A stretch of DNA of 64,000 bases. Origin: an uncultured Oscillospiraceae bacterium (GTDB taxonomy: Bacteria; Bacillota; Clostridia; Oscillospirales; Oscillospiraceae). The stretch's first letter is position 1, and the number at the start of each line of letters is the position of its first letter. The stretch spans positions 1 to 64,000 of the forward strand of contig CAJTYO010000003.1 of the NCBI GenBank assembly GCA_910584045.1, given 5' to 3'. Shown here in pieces: positions 43,687-52,000 of this stretch. Below the pieces are notes generated by a model, which did no database searches, was not told where the DNA came from, and was given only the letters and a program-made list of their open reading frames with translations. The translations under genes and the position numbers were made by a program.

Positions 43687-44292
43687 TTACGCTTTTACAT
43701 CCACCGGCTCATAGTTGGGGTCGGCGGAGGGGGGCACATAGATGGGCCCGCCCACATACTTGATGATGACCTCCGGCCGCTGGGTCACGGTCAGTTCAAT
43801 GTCGCCGGGGGTGAACTCGAAGCTGCCCCCGCCGATCTTCCAATCGAAGTTCAGCTTATCCATCTCATACCGGATGTTCATCTCGGCGGGGTCCCAGGTG
43901 ATCTCCGGCCCCGTGCTGGGCAGGAACTGCAGTCCCACGTCCTGCACGCCCTCCAGCAGGGAGTCCTTGGAGAACTTGGTGATGACCTCCTCGCCCAGCT
44001 TGGTCTGCATCATCAGGTTGCCCTGCTGGGCGAAGGTGGCGGTGGCCCGGTAGGAGGCCTGCTGCCCCTTCTGGGCGTTCTGTTCCTGACTGCGTGCCAG
44101 AGTGGGGGTGATGGAATTGCGGGCCTCAAAGGTATCGATATTCAAGCGGATCGGACGGCTCTTGATCTGCAGTCCGCCCTTATCTCTGGAGATTTCCATT
44201 TCCGCCGTGCCCCTGGCGTACTCCAGCTTGGCGTTGGTGGTCTTCATCTCGATCTGAATGGGCACCGTTGTAATCTCGATCAGCGGTTTCAT
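43687..44292 (-). CDS. YviE-like (DUF6470) flagellar-operon protein
   Basis: A 201-residue protein of the family encoded between flgL and fliW in Bacillus (YviE). PLIEITTVPIQIEMKTTNAKLEY at the N-terminus and the repeated short beta segments (GGLQIKSRPIRLNIDTFEAR, GDIELTVTQRPEVIIKYVGGPIYVPP) are characteristic. No function is established. It has no signal or membrane helix. ATG 44292. Confidence 0.85.
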   Translation of the reverse strand: MKPLIEITTVPIQIEMKTTNAKLEYARGTAEMEISRDKGGLQIKSRPIRLNIDTFEARNSITPTLARSQEQNAQKGQQASYRATATFAQQGNLMMQTKLGEEVITKFSKDSLLEGVQDVGLQFLPSTGPEITWDPAEMNIRYEMDKLNFDWKIGGGSFEFTPGDIELTVTQRPEVIIKYVGGPIYVPPSADPNYEPVDVKA

Positions 44293-44361
44293 TGTGCGAC
44301 GCGCGCTCCCTTCTGCTTATTATTTATGGCTTCCTTGCCTTACACACAATTCAAATTGGAT

Positions 44362-45753
44362 TCAGCTCATATAATCGATAAGGGACTGGCTGAGCAGCTG
44401 GGTTCCAACCTTCAGCGCCGCGCTGTAGCAGTAATAGTCCCAGGAGAACTCGGTGATGGCGTCCGCCAGATCCACGTTCTCAATGTTGACCCGCTCCTCG
44501 GCCAGATAATCCTCCTGCATCTCCAGACGATCCTGATTCTCCGTCAGGAAGTGGGCCTTGGTATCGATCTCCACGTATTTTCCAGCGGTGTATTGGCGGC
44601 CCTCCTTCAGCTTATCCATCAGCCGGTCGGCCTCCTTCGTCAACTCGGCGGCTCTGGCGTCGTCCGGGTCCAGCTTGCCGGTCTCAGGGTCGGCGGCGCC
44701 GTAAATCTCACCCAGGCGCTTCATAATCATGACCACGTTGTTGGGGTCGCCGTTCTTGTCCACACCGTATCCCAGCATATCGATGCCGGGGAGGGCGCGG
44801 TTGAAAGCCGTGCCGTCAACAAGTTTGCCGTCCGCATCCTCCTGCAGGCCCATGCCCAGATCTACGTTCTCGTACTCATTGGCCAGCATATCCAGCCGAT
44901 TCTTGTCGCCCTGATCCAAATAGTACGTCGCCCAGAGCCTTTCCGCCTCGTCCGTGGATTCCTTCTTCCCGTATGCATCCTCGGGAACCTCGTACTTGTC
45001 TTTTGGCGAATTCGCAAAGGGGTCCTGCAAATCCGACGGCTTTGTTAGTGCCGCCGGCCTGTCTGCGGGGTCCTTATTGGGATCGGGATCAGCATCAAAG
45101 TCCGCTATTTCCTTCTGATTCTTATAATATGCGATCCAAGCATCCTCCACCGCATTCTTCCCCTGGGAGGGCATATCCTCCGGCAGACCGGTCACATCGC
45201 TGATCGGACTGCTGGCCCACTTGGGCGCCTCGTTGGGAGCCTTTACTCCGCCTGCGTTAACGTTCACACCGCGATAGAGCAGCGTCTTCCCGTCCACGCT
45301 CCAGCTGAACGGCGCGTTCATCTCGTCGTCACCGGAAAAAACAAAGTGACTGCCGAATTTGGCGCTGTTCATGGCCTGGACTATTGAGTCGGCAGTGTCG
45401 TTCATGACCTTGCCGGTGGCGGGGCGGCCGCCGGCGGTGGGGTCGTTCTCCGCATAGAGGTCGGCCTTCCGGGACGCCTCGTCGATTAGCTTCGTGTTGA
45501 TCATCCCCATGGTTTCCCAGGCGATGCGGAAGCGGCTGTAGGTGTCGCTGTTGTTGTTCAGATAGCTGTTATTGTTGACCATGGCCCGGCGCACACGCCA
45601 CGCCTGAATGGCTCCGGAGGGGTTTTCCGCAAAGCTGTCAAACTGCCGTTTTGTGAGCACCTTGTTCCGGGAGTTGGTCATGTTGCCCGTGGAAAGCTGT
45701 AAATTATACCGGTAAGTATTCATCGCCATACCGGTGGTAATGCGCATACCCAT
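44362..45753 (-). CDS. flgL: Hook-filament junction protein FlgL (enlarged)
   Basis: HAP3, 463 residues. The N-terminus (MGMRITTGMAMNTYRYNLQ...) and helical C-terminus (NVDLADAITEFSWDYYCYSAALKVGTQ) follow the flagellin-like plan. Bacillus FlgL is about 298 residues; the excess is a Pro/Asp/Lys-rich central insert near residues 190-330. Part of this insert is less GC-rich than its surroundings. SD GGAGG precedes ATG 45753. Confidence 0.92.
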   Translation of the reverse strand: MGMRITTGMAMNTYRYNLQLSTGNMTNSRNKVLTKRQFDSFAENPSGAIQAWRVRRAMVNNNSYLNNNSDTYSRFRIAWETMGMINTKLIDEASRKADLYAENDPTAGGRPATGKVMNDTADSIVQAMNSAKFGSHFVFSGDDEMNAPFSWSVDGKTLLYRGVNVNAGGVKAPNEAPKWASSPISDVTGLPEDMPSQGKNAVEDAWIAYYKNQKEIADFDADPDPNKDPADRPAALTKPSDLQDPFANSPKDKYEVPEDAYGKKESTDEAERLWATYYLDQGDKNRLDMLANEYENVDLGMGLQEDADGKLVDGTAFNRALPGIDMLGYGVDKNGDPNNVVMIMKRLGEIYGAADPETGKLDPDDARAAELTKEADRLMDKLKEGRQYTAGKYVEIDTKAHFLTENQDRLEMQEDYLAEERVNIENVDLADAITEFSWDYYCYSAALKVGTQLLSQSLIDYMS

Positions 45754-45780
45754 ATTTATAATCCTCCTTTATCCCGGTTG

Positions 45781-48231
45781 TCAAATCGCGGTGCCATTGA
45801 TCAGCTTGTCGAGCATGGAATCAATAGTGGTCAGCAGACGGCAGGCCGCAGAATAGGACTTGCTGAACTGCATCATGTTGGTGGCCTCATCGTTCAAGTC
45901 TACGCCGGAGACGCTCAGCCGGTCGTTGTCCAGACTCAGGGCAGAGATGCTGTAGTTCACTACCTTACCGGTGGTGTCCTGCGTATCGTCGGCCAGAATA
46001 CCGGAGATGGAGGTAAATACCTCGCGGAAGTTGCCTTTGAAGATGGAGGAGATTGCGGCGGAGTCGGGGTCCACGTCCGTTGCAAGGTACTCCAGTTGCT
46101 TATCATACAAGGAGATTAAGTGCTGAATGTTCTCGTTGCGGCTGGAGCTCTCGATCACAGAGCCGTCCTCCTTGGTGTCATAGGGACGCTTGTCGTTCAG
46201 CACCCGCACGGAGCCGTTGCTCCAGGAGGTGGAAATTGAGATGTTTGCCGCGGTAATATCGTTGGGATTATCGTTATTACCGCCGTTGCTGAACAGCACG
46301 CCGCCGTCATAGAAGCCGTAAATGGGATCCTTCTGCGCATTCGCGCGGACAGTGGCGATCTGCTTCGCCTGCTCCGGGGTGGGATTTTGCTTAAAGACAA
46401 TTATGTCATTTCCATCCGCATCCTTAACCGGATCGCCATTTTTATCTCTTAATACTTCGGTTATATCCTCAAATTTGATTCCCAGGTCTTTGCCGTCCGC
46501 ATCCTTAAACGTATCCCCATTTGTCATATTGTATACTGTGCTGAGAGACAGCTGGTTCTCAGCATTGAACACCTCAGCCAATTTCTTGGCCAGATTGTCC
46601 AGCGCCTTCTGATAGTAAGGAACGCCCCGCTTAATGGCGGCATCTGCGTCGCCGAACTGGGGATCGTCAATTTCAAACTGGCTGGCGTATTCGCCCTCCT
46701 CGGTCAGGGTCTCGCGCATAGCCTGGAGCTTGCCGGTGAGGACCACGTCGTTCAAGCCGATCTCCTCACTCTTCTTGCTGACGCTGTTGGGGTCGTCCAT
46801 GAGGCGGTCCTTGTGGTCCTTCAAGGGGCCTACCTGGACCAAAAGGGCCTCGATGTTGTCGGCCGTCTCAGCAAGCGCCGGGTCATTGGTGAACTTAGTG
46901 GGATCGCCTTTTAACTGATACTTGCCGCTCTTCTCTATAGCCTCTTCTTTTGCCTTTTGAACATCCTGCTCGATCGCCGCCTGACGCTCCGCCTCTACTT
47001 CTTTTTTTGCGGCGTTTACCGCCTGATCGCCAGCCGCTGTAATAATATCCTGACGTTCTTGACGCACCTTATCGCCAGCCGCTTTTACATCAGCTTCAAT
47101 TTTTGTTGCCCGGTCTGGATCATCCGCAGGATATTTTTTTTCTGCAGCTTCCCGCGCCTTTGCCTCCGCCTCATCAATTTTTGCCTGCCACTCAGTATCG
47201 GGGCCAATCGGATTTTCATCCTCAGCCTTTTTTTCTGCGTCTGCTCTTTTGGCCTCAGCTTCCTTGAACTTCGTCAACCACGGTTCTACATCTACTGCAT
47301 TTTTTACTGTATCAGACTCTTTCCTGGCATCCTCTATCGCCTTCAAAATCACGGCGGGGTCATAGTCAGGATTCTGCACCGGGATTTCTTCCGGAATACT
47401 GATCTGCGCCCCGAAAATCCCATCCACAAGTTTGATGGGCTTGCCGTCGGGCCCCTTGCTGTTTGCCAGGGTGATGGTCAGCTTTTCCACCTCGTTGAAC
47501 TGGTCGATGCGCTCCATGGAGTACTCCACGTTGATGCCCAGATACTCGCTGAGGGTATCGATGTCGTTGTTGCGCGCGTCCCGCAGCTCCAGGGCCTTCT
47601 CGCCGTAGATGCCCGCCGTGCGGATCTGGTCGTTGAGATCGCGGATGTTCTTGAGGAGCTTATTGACCTCGTTGACGGACTCCTTCAGCTCTTTGCTCTT
47701 GATGTCGTAGATGTCCTTCAAATCCTGGGCGGCCTTGTTGAAGTAGGTAGTCAGGGTGCCCGCCTCGGTGCGCACCAGATCGTCGTACTCCTGGGAGCCC
47801 ACATTGACCTTCAACTGCTCCAACGCCTCAAACAGGCTGCCGAACTGGGCCTGGATAACGCCGAACCCCTCCTTGTTTCCGGTGCCCTTGCCCACCTCGT
47901 CGAGGATATGGCTGATCTGGTTGAGTCCGTCCAGCTTCTCCTCGCTGGTGGACAGCTTGGTGTTCTCGTTGCGGTAGCGGATGTCCAGATATTTGTCCCG
48001 CAGCTGGGTCGCGCCCTCGCAGAGCACGCCGTAGCCGATGTTCTTGTCAAAGCTGTTGGCGTACTTGCCCAGTCCTCCGGCGTACAGGCTGACCAGATCC
48101 ATGCGCTGGCGGGTATACCCCTTAGTGTTGATGTTGGCAATATTGTTGCCCGTCACATTCAAAGACGCCTGGGAGGCATAAATTCCCAAGCGGGCGGTTG
48201 TGAACGAGCTGAAGGTTCCCATAACGGCCAT
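45781..48231 (-). CDS. flgK: Hook-associated protein FlgK with coiled-coil insert
   Basis: HAP1, 816 residues, usually 500-550. The N-terminus (ASLNVTGNNIANINTKGYTRQRM) and C-terminus (DEATNMMQFSKSYSAACRLLTTIDSMLDKLI) are canonical. An insertion at about residues 275-440 is Ala/Glu/Lys/Arg-rich coiled coil (AEAKAREAAEKK, EVEAERQAAIEQDVQKAKEEA), less GC-rich than the rest. The start is ATG 48231 with AAGGAG; TTG 48237 is possible. It joins hook and filament with FlgL. Confidence 0.92.
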   Translation of the reverse strand: MAVMGTFSSFTTARLGIYASQASLNVTGNNIANINTKGYTRQRMDLVSLYAGGLGKYANSFDKNIGYGVLCEGATQLRDKYLDIRYRNENTKLSTSEEKLDGLNQISHILDEVGKGTGNKEGFGVIQAQFGSLFEALEQLKVNVGSQEYDDLVRTEAGTLTTYFNKAAQDLKDIYDIKSKELKESVNEVNKLLKNIRDLNDQIRTAGIYGEKALELRDARNNDIDTLSEYLGINVEYSMERIDQFNEVEKLTITLANSKGPDGKPIKLVDGIFGAQISIPEEIPVQNPDYDPAVILKAIEDARKESDTVKNAVDVEPWLTKFKEAEAKRADAEKKAEDENPIGPDTEWQAKIDEAEAKAREAAEKKYPADDPDRATKIEADVKAAGDKVRQERQDIITAAGDQAVNAAKKEVEAERQAAIEQDVQKAKEEAIEKSGKYQLKGDPTKFTNDPALAETADNIEALLVQVGPLKDHKDRLMDDPNSVSKKSEEIGLNDVVLTGKLQAMRETLTEEGEYASQFEIDDPQFGDADAAIKRGVPYYQKALDNLAKKLAEVFNAENQLSLSTVYNMTNGDTFKDADGKDLGIKFEDITEVLRDKNGDPVKDADGNDIIVFKQNPTPEQAKQIATVRANAQKDPIYGFYDGGVLFSNGGNNDNPNDITAANISISTSWSNGSVRVLNDKRPYDTKEDGSVIESSSRNENIQHLISLYDKQLEYLATDVDPDSAAISSIFKGNFREVFTSISGILADDTQDTTGKVVNYSISALSLDNDRLSVSGVDLNDEATNMMQFSKSYSAACRLLTTIDSMLDKLINGTAI

Positions 48232-48270
48232 GTTCAATATTCTCCTTTACTGTCTGTTAAGATCGGTCAG

Positions 48271-48717
48271 TTACGCCCGAAAATCCGCCTGCAGGGGCTG
48301 GTCTTCCGGCGGAGGCGCGTCCTTCGCCTTCTGCACCATCTCGATGGCGTGGAGGTTGCACTCCAGTGTGTTGCGCGCCACCTCGGAGGCGGACTGAAAC
48401 ACATCATAGCGCCGGCGCAGCAGGTCTGCCGCACGCCGGGTCTCCTCCTCCATACCCTCCGGCGCGTGCTCCGCCAGCCGCCGCAGGGGTACGCCCGTCA
48501 AGTCCAGCCGGGCCAGCAGCTTATCCCGCTTCTGGTCCAGACCCCGCAGGGTCATGCTGTGGACCTGCTCCTGCTTCATGCACTCCTCTACGCCGCCCAG
48601 ATCTCCCCGGCTGACGGCCGCAGTCTTGCTCCGTTCCAGCTCTGTCAGCTTTTCCAGCGTCCCGCTGAGGCTGTTCAGGAGCTTCAGGTACTCCTTCCAA
48701 GCCGCCGCGTCCATCAC
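48271..48717 (-). CDS. flgN: FlgK/FlgL export chaperone FlgN
   Basis: A 148-residue helical protein located between flgM and flgK, as FlgN is in Bacillus. LLNSLSGTLEKLTELERSKTAAV resembles the FlgN N-terminal helix. FlgN holds FlgK and FlgL for export. It overlaps the flgM stop by four bases (48714-48717). ATG 48717. Confidence 0.85.
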   Translation of the reverse strand: MMDAAAWKEYLKLLNSLSGTLEKLTELERSKTAAVSRGDLGGVEECMKQEQVHSMTLRGLDQKRDKLLARLDLTGVPLRRLAEHAPEGMEEETRRAADLLRRRYDVFQSASEVARNTLECNLHAIEMVQKAKDAPPPEDQPLQADFRA

Positions 48718-49025
48718 TCGCCCTCCTCGGACAGCAGGAGCATCCGCGCGGCGGTCTCCCGCGGCTCGATCTGGTACTCGCCGGAACTGACCTGGCGGCG
48801 CAGCTCCTGGATTTTGCCGGTGGTGTTATAGGTCCGCACCTGGTAAGAGAGGTTTGCCACCATCTCACGGAAGCTGCCCCCCTCCTGCTCTGCGGGAGCG
48901 GAGACGGAGACGTGGTCATACTGCCCGCCCTGCGCCCGGGCCCGGCCAAGGCCGGAGGGGCCGAGGGGGCGCGCGGTATTTTTCTTTTGAACGGGCAAAT
49001 AGCCCTCGGTTCCTGTAATCAGCAT
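48714..49025 (-). CDS. flgM: Anti-sigma-28 factor FlgM
   Basis: A 103-residue FlgM that binds SigD until it is exported through the completed hook. The C-terminal sigma-binding region is visible (FREMVANLSYQVRTYNTTGKIQELRRQVSSGEYQIEP). The N-terminus carries YDHVSVSAPA. The start is ATG 49025 with TTGGAGGA upstream. First gene of its operon, preceded by a sigma-D type promoter, giving feedback control. Confidence 0.93.
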   Translation of the reverse strand: MLITGTEGYLPVQKKNTARPLGPSGLGRARAQGGQYDHVSVSAPAEQEGGSFREMVANLSYQVRTYNTTGKIQELRRQVSSGEYQIEPRETAARMLLLSEEGE

Positions 49026-49108
49026 ATACGCGTCCTCCAATCATTGTGCCGGTCGGAACAAAACGCTCCTAGGCCGCAGCACCCCGGCAAGGATGTCTCT
49101 TATTGGTT

Positions 49109-49135
49109 TTATCGGTCCGGAAACAGAAAAAATAA
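49109..49135 (-). promoter_or_regulatory. Sigma-D (sigma-28) type promoter of flgM
   Basis: On the minus strand TTATTTTT (49128-49135) and ACCGATAA (49109-49116) are 11 bases apart. The -10 matches 7 of 8 consensus bases and the -35 matches 5 of 8. The leader to flgM is about 75 bases. Confidence 0.75.
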
Positions 49136-49230
49136 CGCAAGGCCAGAAAATTTTTGCAATATTCTGCGAGCCTGCGCTCTACAGTCCAGAGGCGCGGGTC
49201 GAAAAAGGCAAAAACTTTTCAAAAATTCCA

Positions 49231-49259
49231 TTGCAAGACGGCGGCTTTTCCGATATAAT
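49231..49259 (+). promoter_or_regulatory. Sigma-A type promoter of the PilZ gene
   Basis: TTGCAA (49231-49236) and a perfect TATAAT (49254-49259) are 17 bases apart, 66 bases before the start codon. The gene is thus divergent from flgM but not under the same sigma factor. Confidence 0.75.
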
Positions 49260-49324
49260 ATAGAGTACGAATATAAGCGGGACCGCCCCGGCGGAACCGC
49301 AGAAGGACGGAGCGTCAATCTGAT

Positions 49325-49981
49325 ATGTTTGAAAAATGCAAAAAAGCCGATGTGCTGGAGAGGACGGGGGCACTCATCTGCCAGGCGCGGGTGGGCGTGG
49401 GACATTCCGGCGAGATCCTGCTGATTATCCCCCGCTCCGCCACCTATAAGTCCAACGCCATCTATCCTGTAATATTCTACGACCCGGTGCTGGGCCGGGT
49501 CACGTGCCGGTGCCGTCTGTCGGCGGCTCTGCCGCTGCGCGGGGGCGAGCTGTGCTCCCTGCGGTGCACCGTTCTGGAGCAGCTGGCCCAGGAAAACCGC
49601 CGGCAGGATGTGAAAATCCCTCTGAACATGAGCGTGATGCTGCACACCGCCTATCACCCCGGCGACCAGACCCGTACCCCTAATTCCGGCGTACCCGCCA
49701 CTATTATGAACATCAGCGCCGGGGGCGTCTATCTGCGCACCACCGCCCTGATTCCCAAGGGCCGACGGGTATGGTTTGACTTCCAGGCCCCCACCGAGCG
49801 CTTTACCCTCAGCGCCCAGATTCTCCGGGTGGAGAACGCCTCCTCCCCTCAGTCACGGGACCAGGGGTTCTACGGCTACGGCTGCAAATTTGTGGATCTG
49901 CTCTCCCGCCACGAGGCGGCTCTGCGCAGCTACATATTCCAGGAGGAGCGCCGCCAGCGCCAGCAGCAGAAAGACCGCTGA
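49325..49981 (+). CDS. PilZ-domain protein (YcgR-like), probable c-di-GMP responder
   Basis: A 218-residue protein with an N-terminal YcgR-like beta domain (about 15-88) and a C-terminal PilZ domain (about 90-205). The PilZ site is visible as NRRQDVKIPL (RxxxR-type motif with Lys at the second basic position) and NISAGGVYLR (D/N-x-S-x-x-G). Such proteins slow the motor or stator when c-di-GMP is high. It lies next to the flgM operon, divergent. SD AAGGACGGAG precedes ATG 49325. It ends at a strong terminator. Confidence 0.85.
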   Translation: MFEKCKKADVLERTGALICQARVGVGHSGEILLIIPRSATYKSNAIYPVIFYDPVLGRVTCRCRLSAALPLRGGELCSLRCTVLEQLAQENRRQDVKIPLNMSVMLHTAYHPGDQTRTPNSGVPATIMNISAGGVYLRTTALIPKGRRVWFDFQAPTERFTLSAQILRVENASSPQSRDQGFYGYGCKFVDLLSRHEAALRSYIFQEERRQRQQQKDR

Positions 49982-50018
49982 GCACCGCTTACAGGCTCGA
50001 AAAACTATATAATGGCCG

Positions 50019-50057
50019 GGATGGCTGCCGCAGTCGCGGCAGCCATCCTTATTTTTT
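50019..50057 (+). terminator. Terminator after the PilZ gene
   Basis: A perfect 13-bp stem (50019-50031 with 50036-50048), loop AGTC, followed by TTATTTTTT. It is strong on the plus strand and faces the stop of the convergent gene at 50061. Confidence 0.88.
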
Positions 50058-50060
50058 CAT

Positions 50061-51785
50061 TTAGCTCAGCGCCAGCTCCACGCCGTCCAGGATGCTCCCC
50101 TCGCCGGTACGGTAGGTGACGGTCACCCGGTCACCCGGGTTGAGGATCACAGCCAGGGGCTGGTCCACAGCGCTGATGGAGTAGAATACGTCGCTCCCGG
50201 TCAGCTGGATAAAGTAGTAGCTGTTGCCGTCCAGCACGGCCGAACGGATTTCGGATACCGTGCCCTCCACGGTCTCTGTGCCGGAGAGGCTGACGGAGCC
50301 GTCCAGCACGCCGTTCTGGCTGAGCATAGCCAGATAATTCTGTTCGCACTCGCCCACGGTATCGCCAGTGGCCACAATCTGGTACTGCTGGACGTTGACC
50401 ATGGCATACTTTTTCACCAGCTGGGCGTTGTCCTTCATAGCCATAAAGTAGGTGGGTTCACCGCCCACGTTCAGCAGCAGGGGGAAGGTTGCCATGTAGC
50501 CCAGGTGCTGGACCTGTCCCTGGGCGCTGGCCATGGCGGAATGTTCTGTGGCCCCGGCGCAGGAGTAGAAGCTGCTCTCCTTCGTGCGCTGGTTGGTGAG
50601 GATGAAGCCGATGTTGGACTGGTCCCCGCCGGTGGAGGTGACGCCGGTATAGACCCAGACGTCGTCGCCCATGGCGATGTAGTTGTAGTCGTCGGTGGTG
50701 ACCTTCACGTCCCGCTGGCCAAAAATGGAGTTGAGGAAACCGTTGTGGTACATGCCGTAGAAGTCGTACTGCTGCACGATCAGTCCCGCGGGGTAGAGAT
50801 TGTCTACCCAGGCGGGGACCTCCTCATAGTACTGGCACTCGCCGGTGACGGCGTTGACCAGCACGGCCCCCTTCACATCCGTTCCGCCAAAAAGGCCGAT
50901 TGTTTTCACCAGACGCGGACAGATCCAGTAGGGGACGCCCTCCTCGTCCACTTCCATCACCGGGCGAGAGAACATATAGGTGGGGTAGTGGAAGCGTAGG
51001 TGGCGGTATAGATTGCGGCCAAAGTGCTCCACGTTTGTGTACTTGATTCCCTCCTCCAGTCGCACCAGCTCCACGTTCTGTGTAACCATGTCGATCAGAA
51101 GGTAGGCCGGCAGACCGTCGGAGCGGTTGGTGAACCACTTGATGAGGTCGGCGTACATGAGGGTAGCAATGCGCACAGGGCGGCCCCGGTAGTTAATCTG
51201 TGTGTAGTCGTCCACCACCTCGAACTGGGAGACCATATCGCTGAGCTCGCCCAGCTTTCTGTCGCCCAGGCGCTCGGCGGAGTACTTGTCCAGCATGGGG
51301 ATCTGGTCGTAGGAGATTTCGTCCACCTCCTCGGCGAAGTCGCCGTCCTCCACCGGCAGCAGCTGGGAATAGTCCTTCGCGCGGAAGATCACACTGCCCA
51401 CCAGCGTCCCCACCAGGGCCAGGGCCACCAGGCCGACGGCCAGAAAGAAGGGAATCCTACACTGTTTTTTTACGAAGCGGAAGTAATTGGCCACCCCCTG
51501 CCCTTGAAAGCCGGATGTAAACACGGCGCACACGCAGTACACCGCGCACAGCAGCAGGGCGAAGGCGTAAAAGTCCGGGGCCTGGAGATTAATGGCGGGC
51601 AGTTCGAGGTAGAAGTACCCCGCACCCACTAGGAGAGTAACCAGAATATTGACAGCCACCCGGGCCGCGGGGCTCTTCATTGCCTTTCTCGGTTTTTTGG
51701 GGGTGGAAGGGGGCTGCTGGGAGGGAGCGCCGCTGCTGAAGCCTTCCCACCGGAAGCCTCCCGCATCCGAACCTGAAAATGCCAT
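50061..51785 (-). CDS. Large membrane-anchored protein of unknown function
   Basis: A 574-residue protein. A Ser/Pro/Gly-rich cytoplasmic N-terminus (1-40) leads to three or four membrane helices (about 45-160), then a 410-residue domain with many Tyr and Asp residues, probably outside the membrane. I do not recognise a catalytic motif. Repeated short beta stretches (DVWVYTGVTSTGGDQSN, TYFMAMKDNAQLVKKYAMVNVQQYQ) suggest a sensor or scaffold. ATG 51785 has AAAGGAG upstream. It lies downstream of clpC with its own promoter. Confidence 0.65.
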   Translation of the reverse strand: MAFSGSDAGGFRWEGFSSGAPSQQPPSTPKKPRKAMKSPAARVAVNILVTLLVGAGYFYLELPAINLQAPDFYAFALLLCAVYCVCAVFTSGFQGQGVANYFRFVKKQCRIPFFLAVGLVALALVGTLVGSVIFRAKDYSQLLPVEDGDFAEEVDEISYDQIPMLDKYSAERLGDRKLGELSDMVSQFEVVDDYTQINYRGRPVRIATLMYADLIKWFTNRSDGLPAYLLIDMVTQNVELVRLEEGIKYTNVEHFGRNLYRHLRFHYPTYMFSRPVMEVDEEGVPYWICPRLVKTIGLFGGTDVKGAVLVNAVTGECQYYEEVPAWVDNLYPAGLIVQQYDFYGMYHNGFLNSIFGQRDVKVTTDDYNYIAMGDDVWVYTGVTSTGGDQSNIGFILTNQRTKESSFYSCAGATEHSAMASAQGQVQHLGYMATFPLLLNVGGEPTYFMAMKDNAQLVKKYAMVNVQQYQIVATGDTVGECEQNYLAMLSQNGVLDGSVSLSGTETVEGTVSEIRSAVLDGNSYYFIQLTGSDVFYSISAVDQPLAVILNPGDRVTVTYRTGEGSILDGVELALS

Positions 51786-51943
51786 TACGTTCTCCTTTCT
51801 TTCCGGCGGCCCTGCGGGCCGCCCGCACATTCTTTCACGATGCCCCTGCGGGGCTGTGCATACCTTTCCCATGAGGCAACCGTACCAAAGGCTCGCTTAG
51901 AAAACCGACGTTTCCTGGGCGTCTTCCCTCGTATGGTGGTACG

Positions 51944-51972
51944 ATTCTACACTGCGGCCCGAGGGGACGCAA
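51944..51972 (-). promoter_or_regulatory. Sigma-A type promoter of the membrane protein gene
   Basis: On the minus strand TTGCGT (51967-51972) is 17 bases from TAGAAT (51944-51949), about 155 bases before ATG 51785. The leader contains GC-rich inverted repeats (GGGCGGCCC type) near 51805-51850. Confidence 0.5.
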
Positions 51973-52000
51973 AGGAAAATTTTTCTATCCTAAGCGTATT

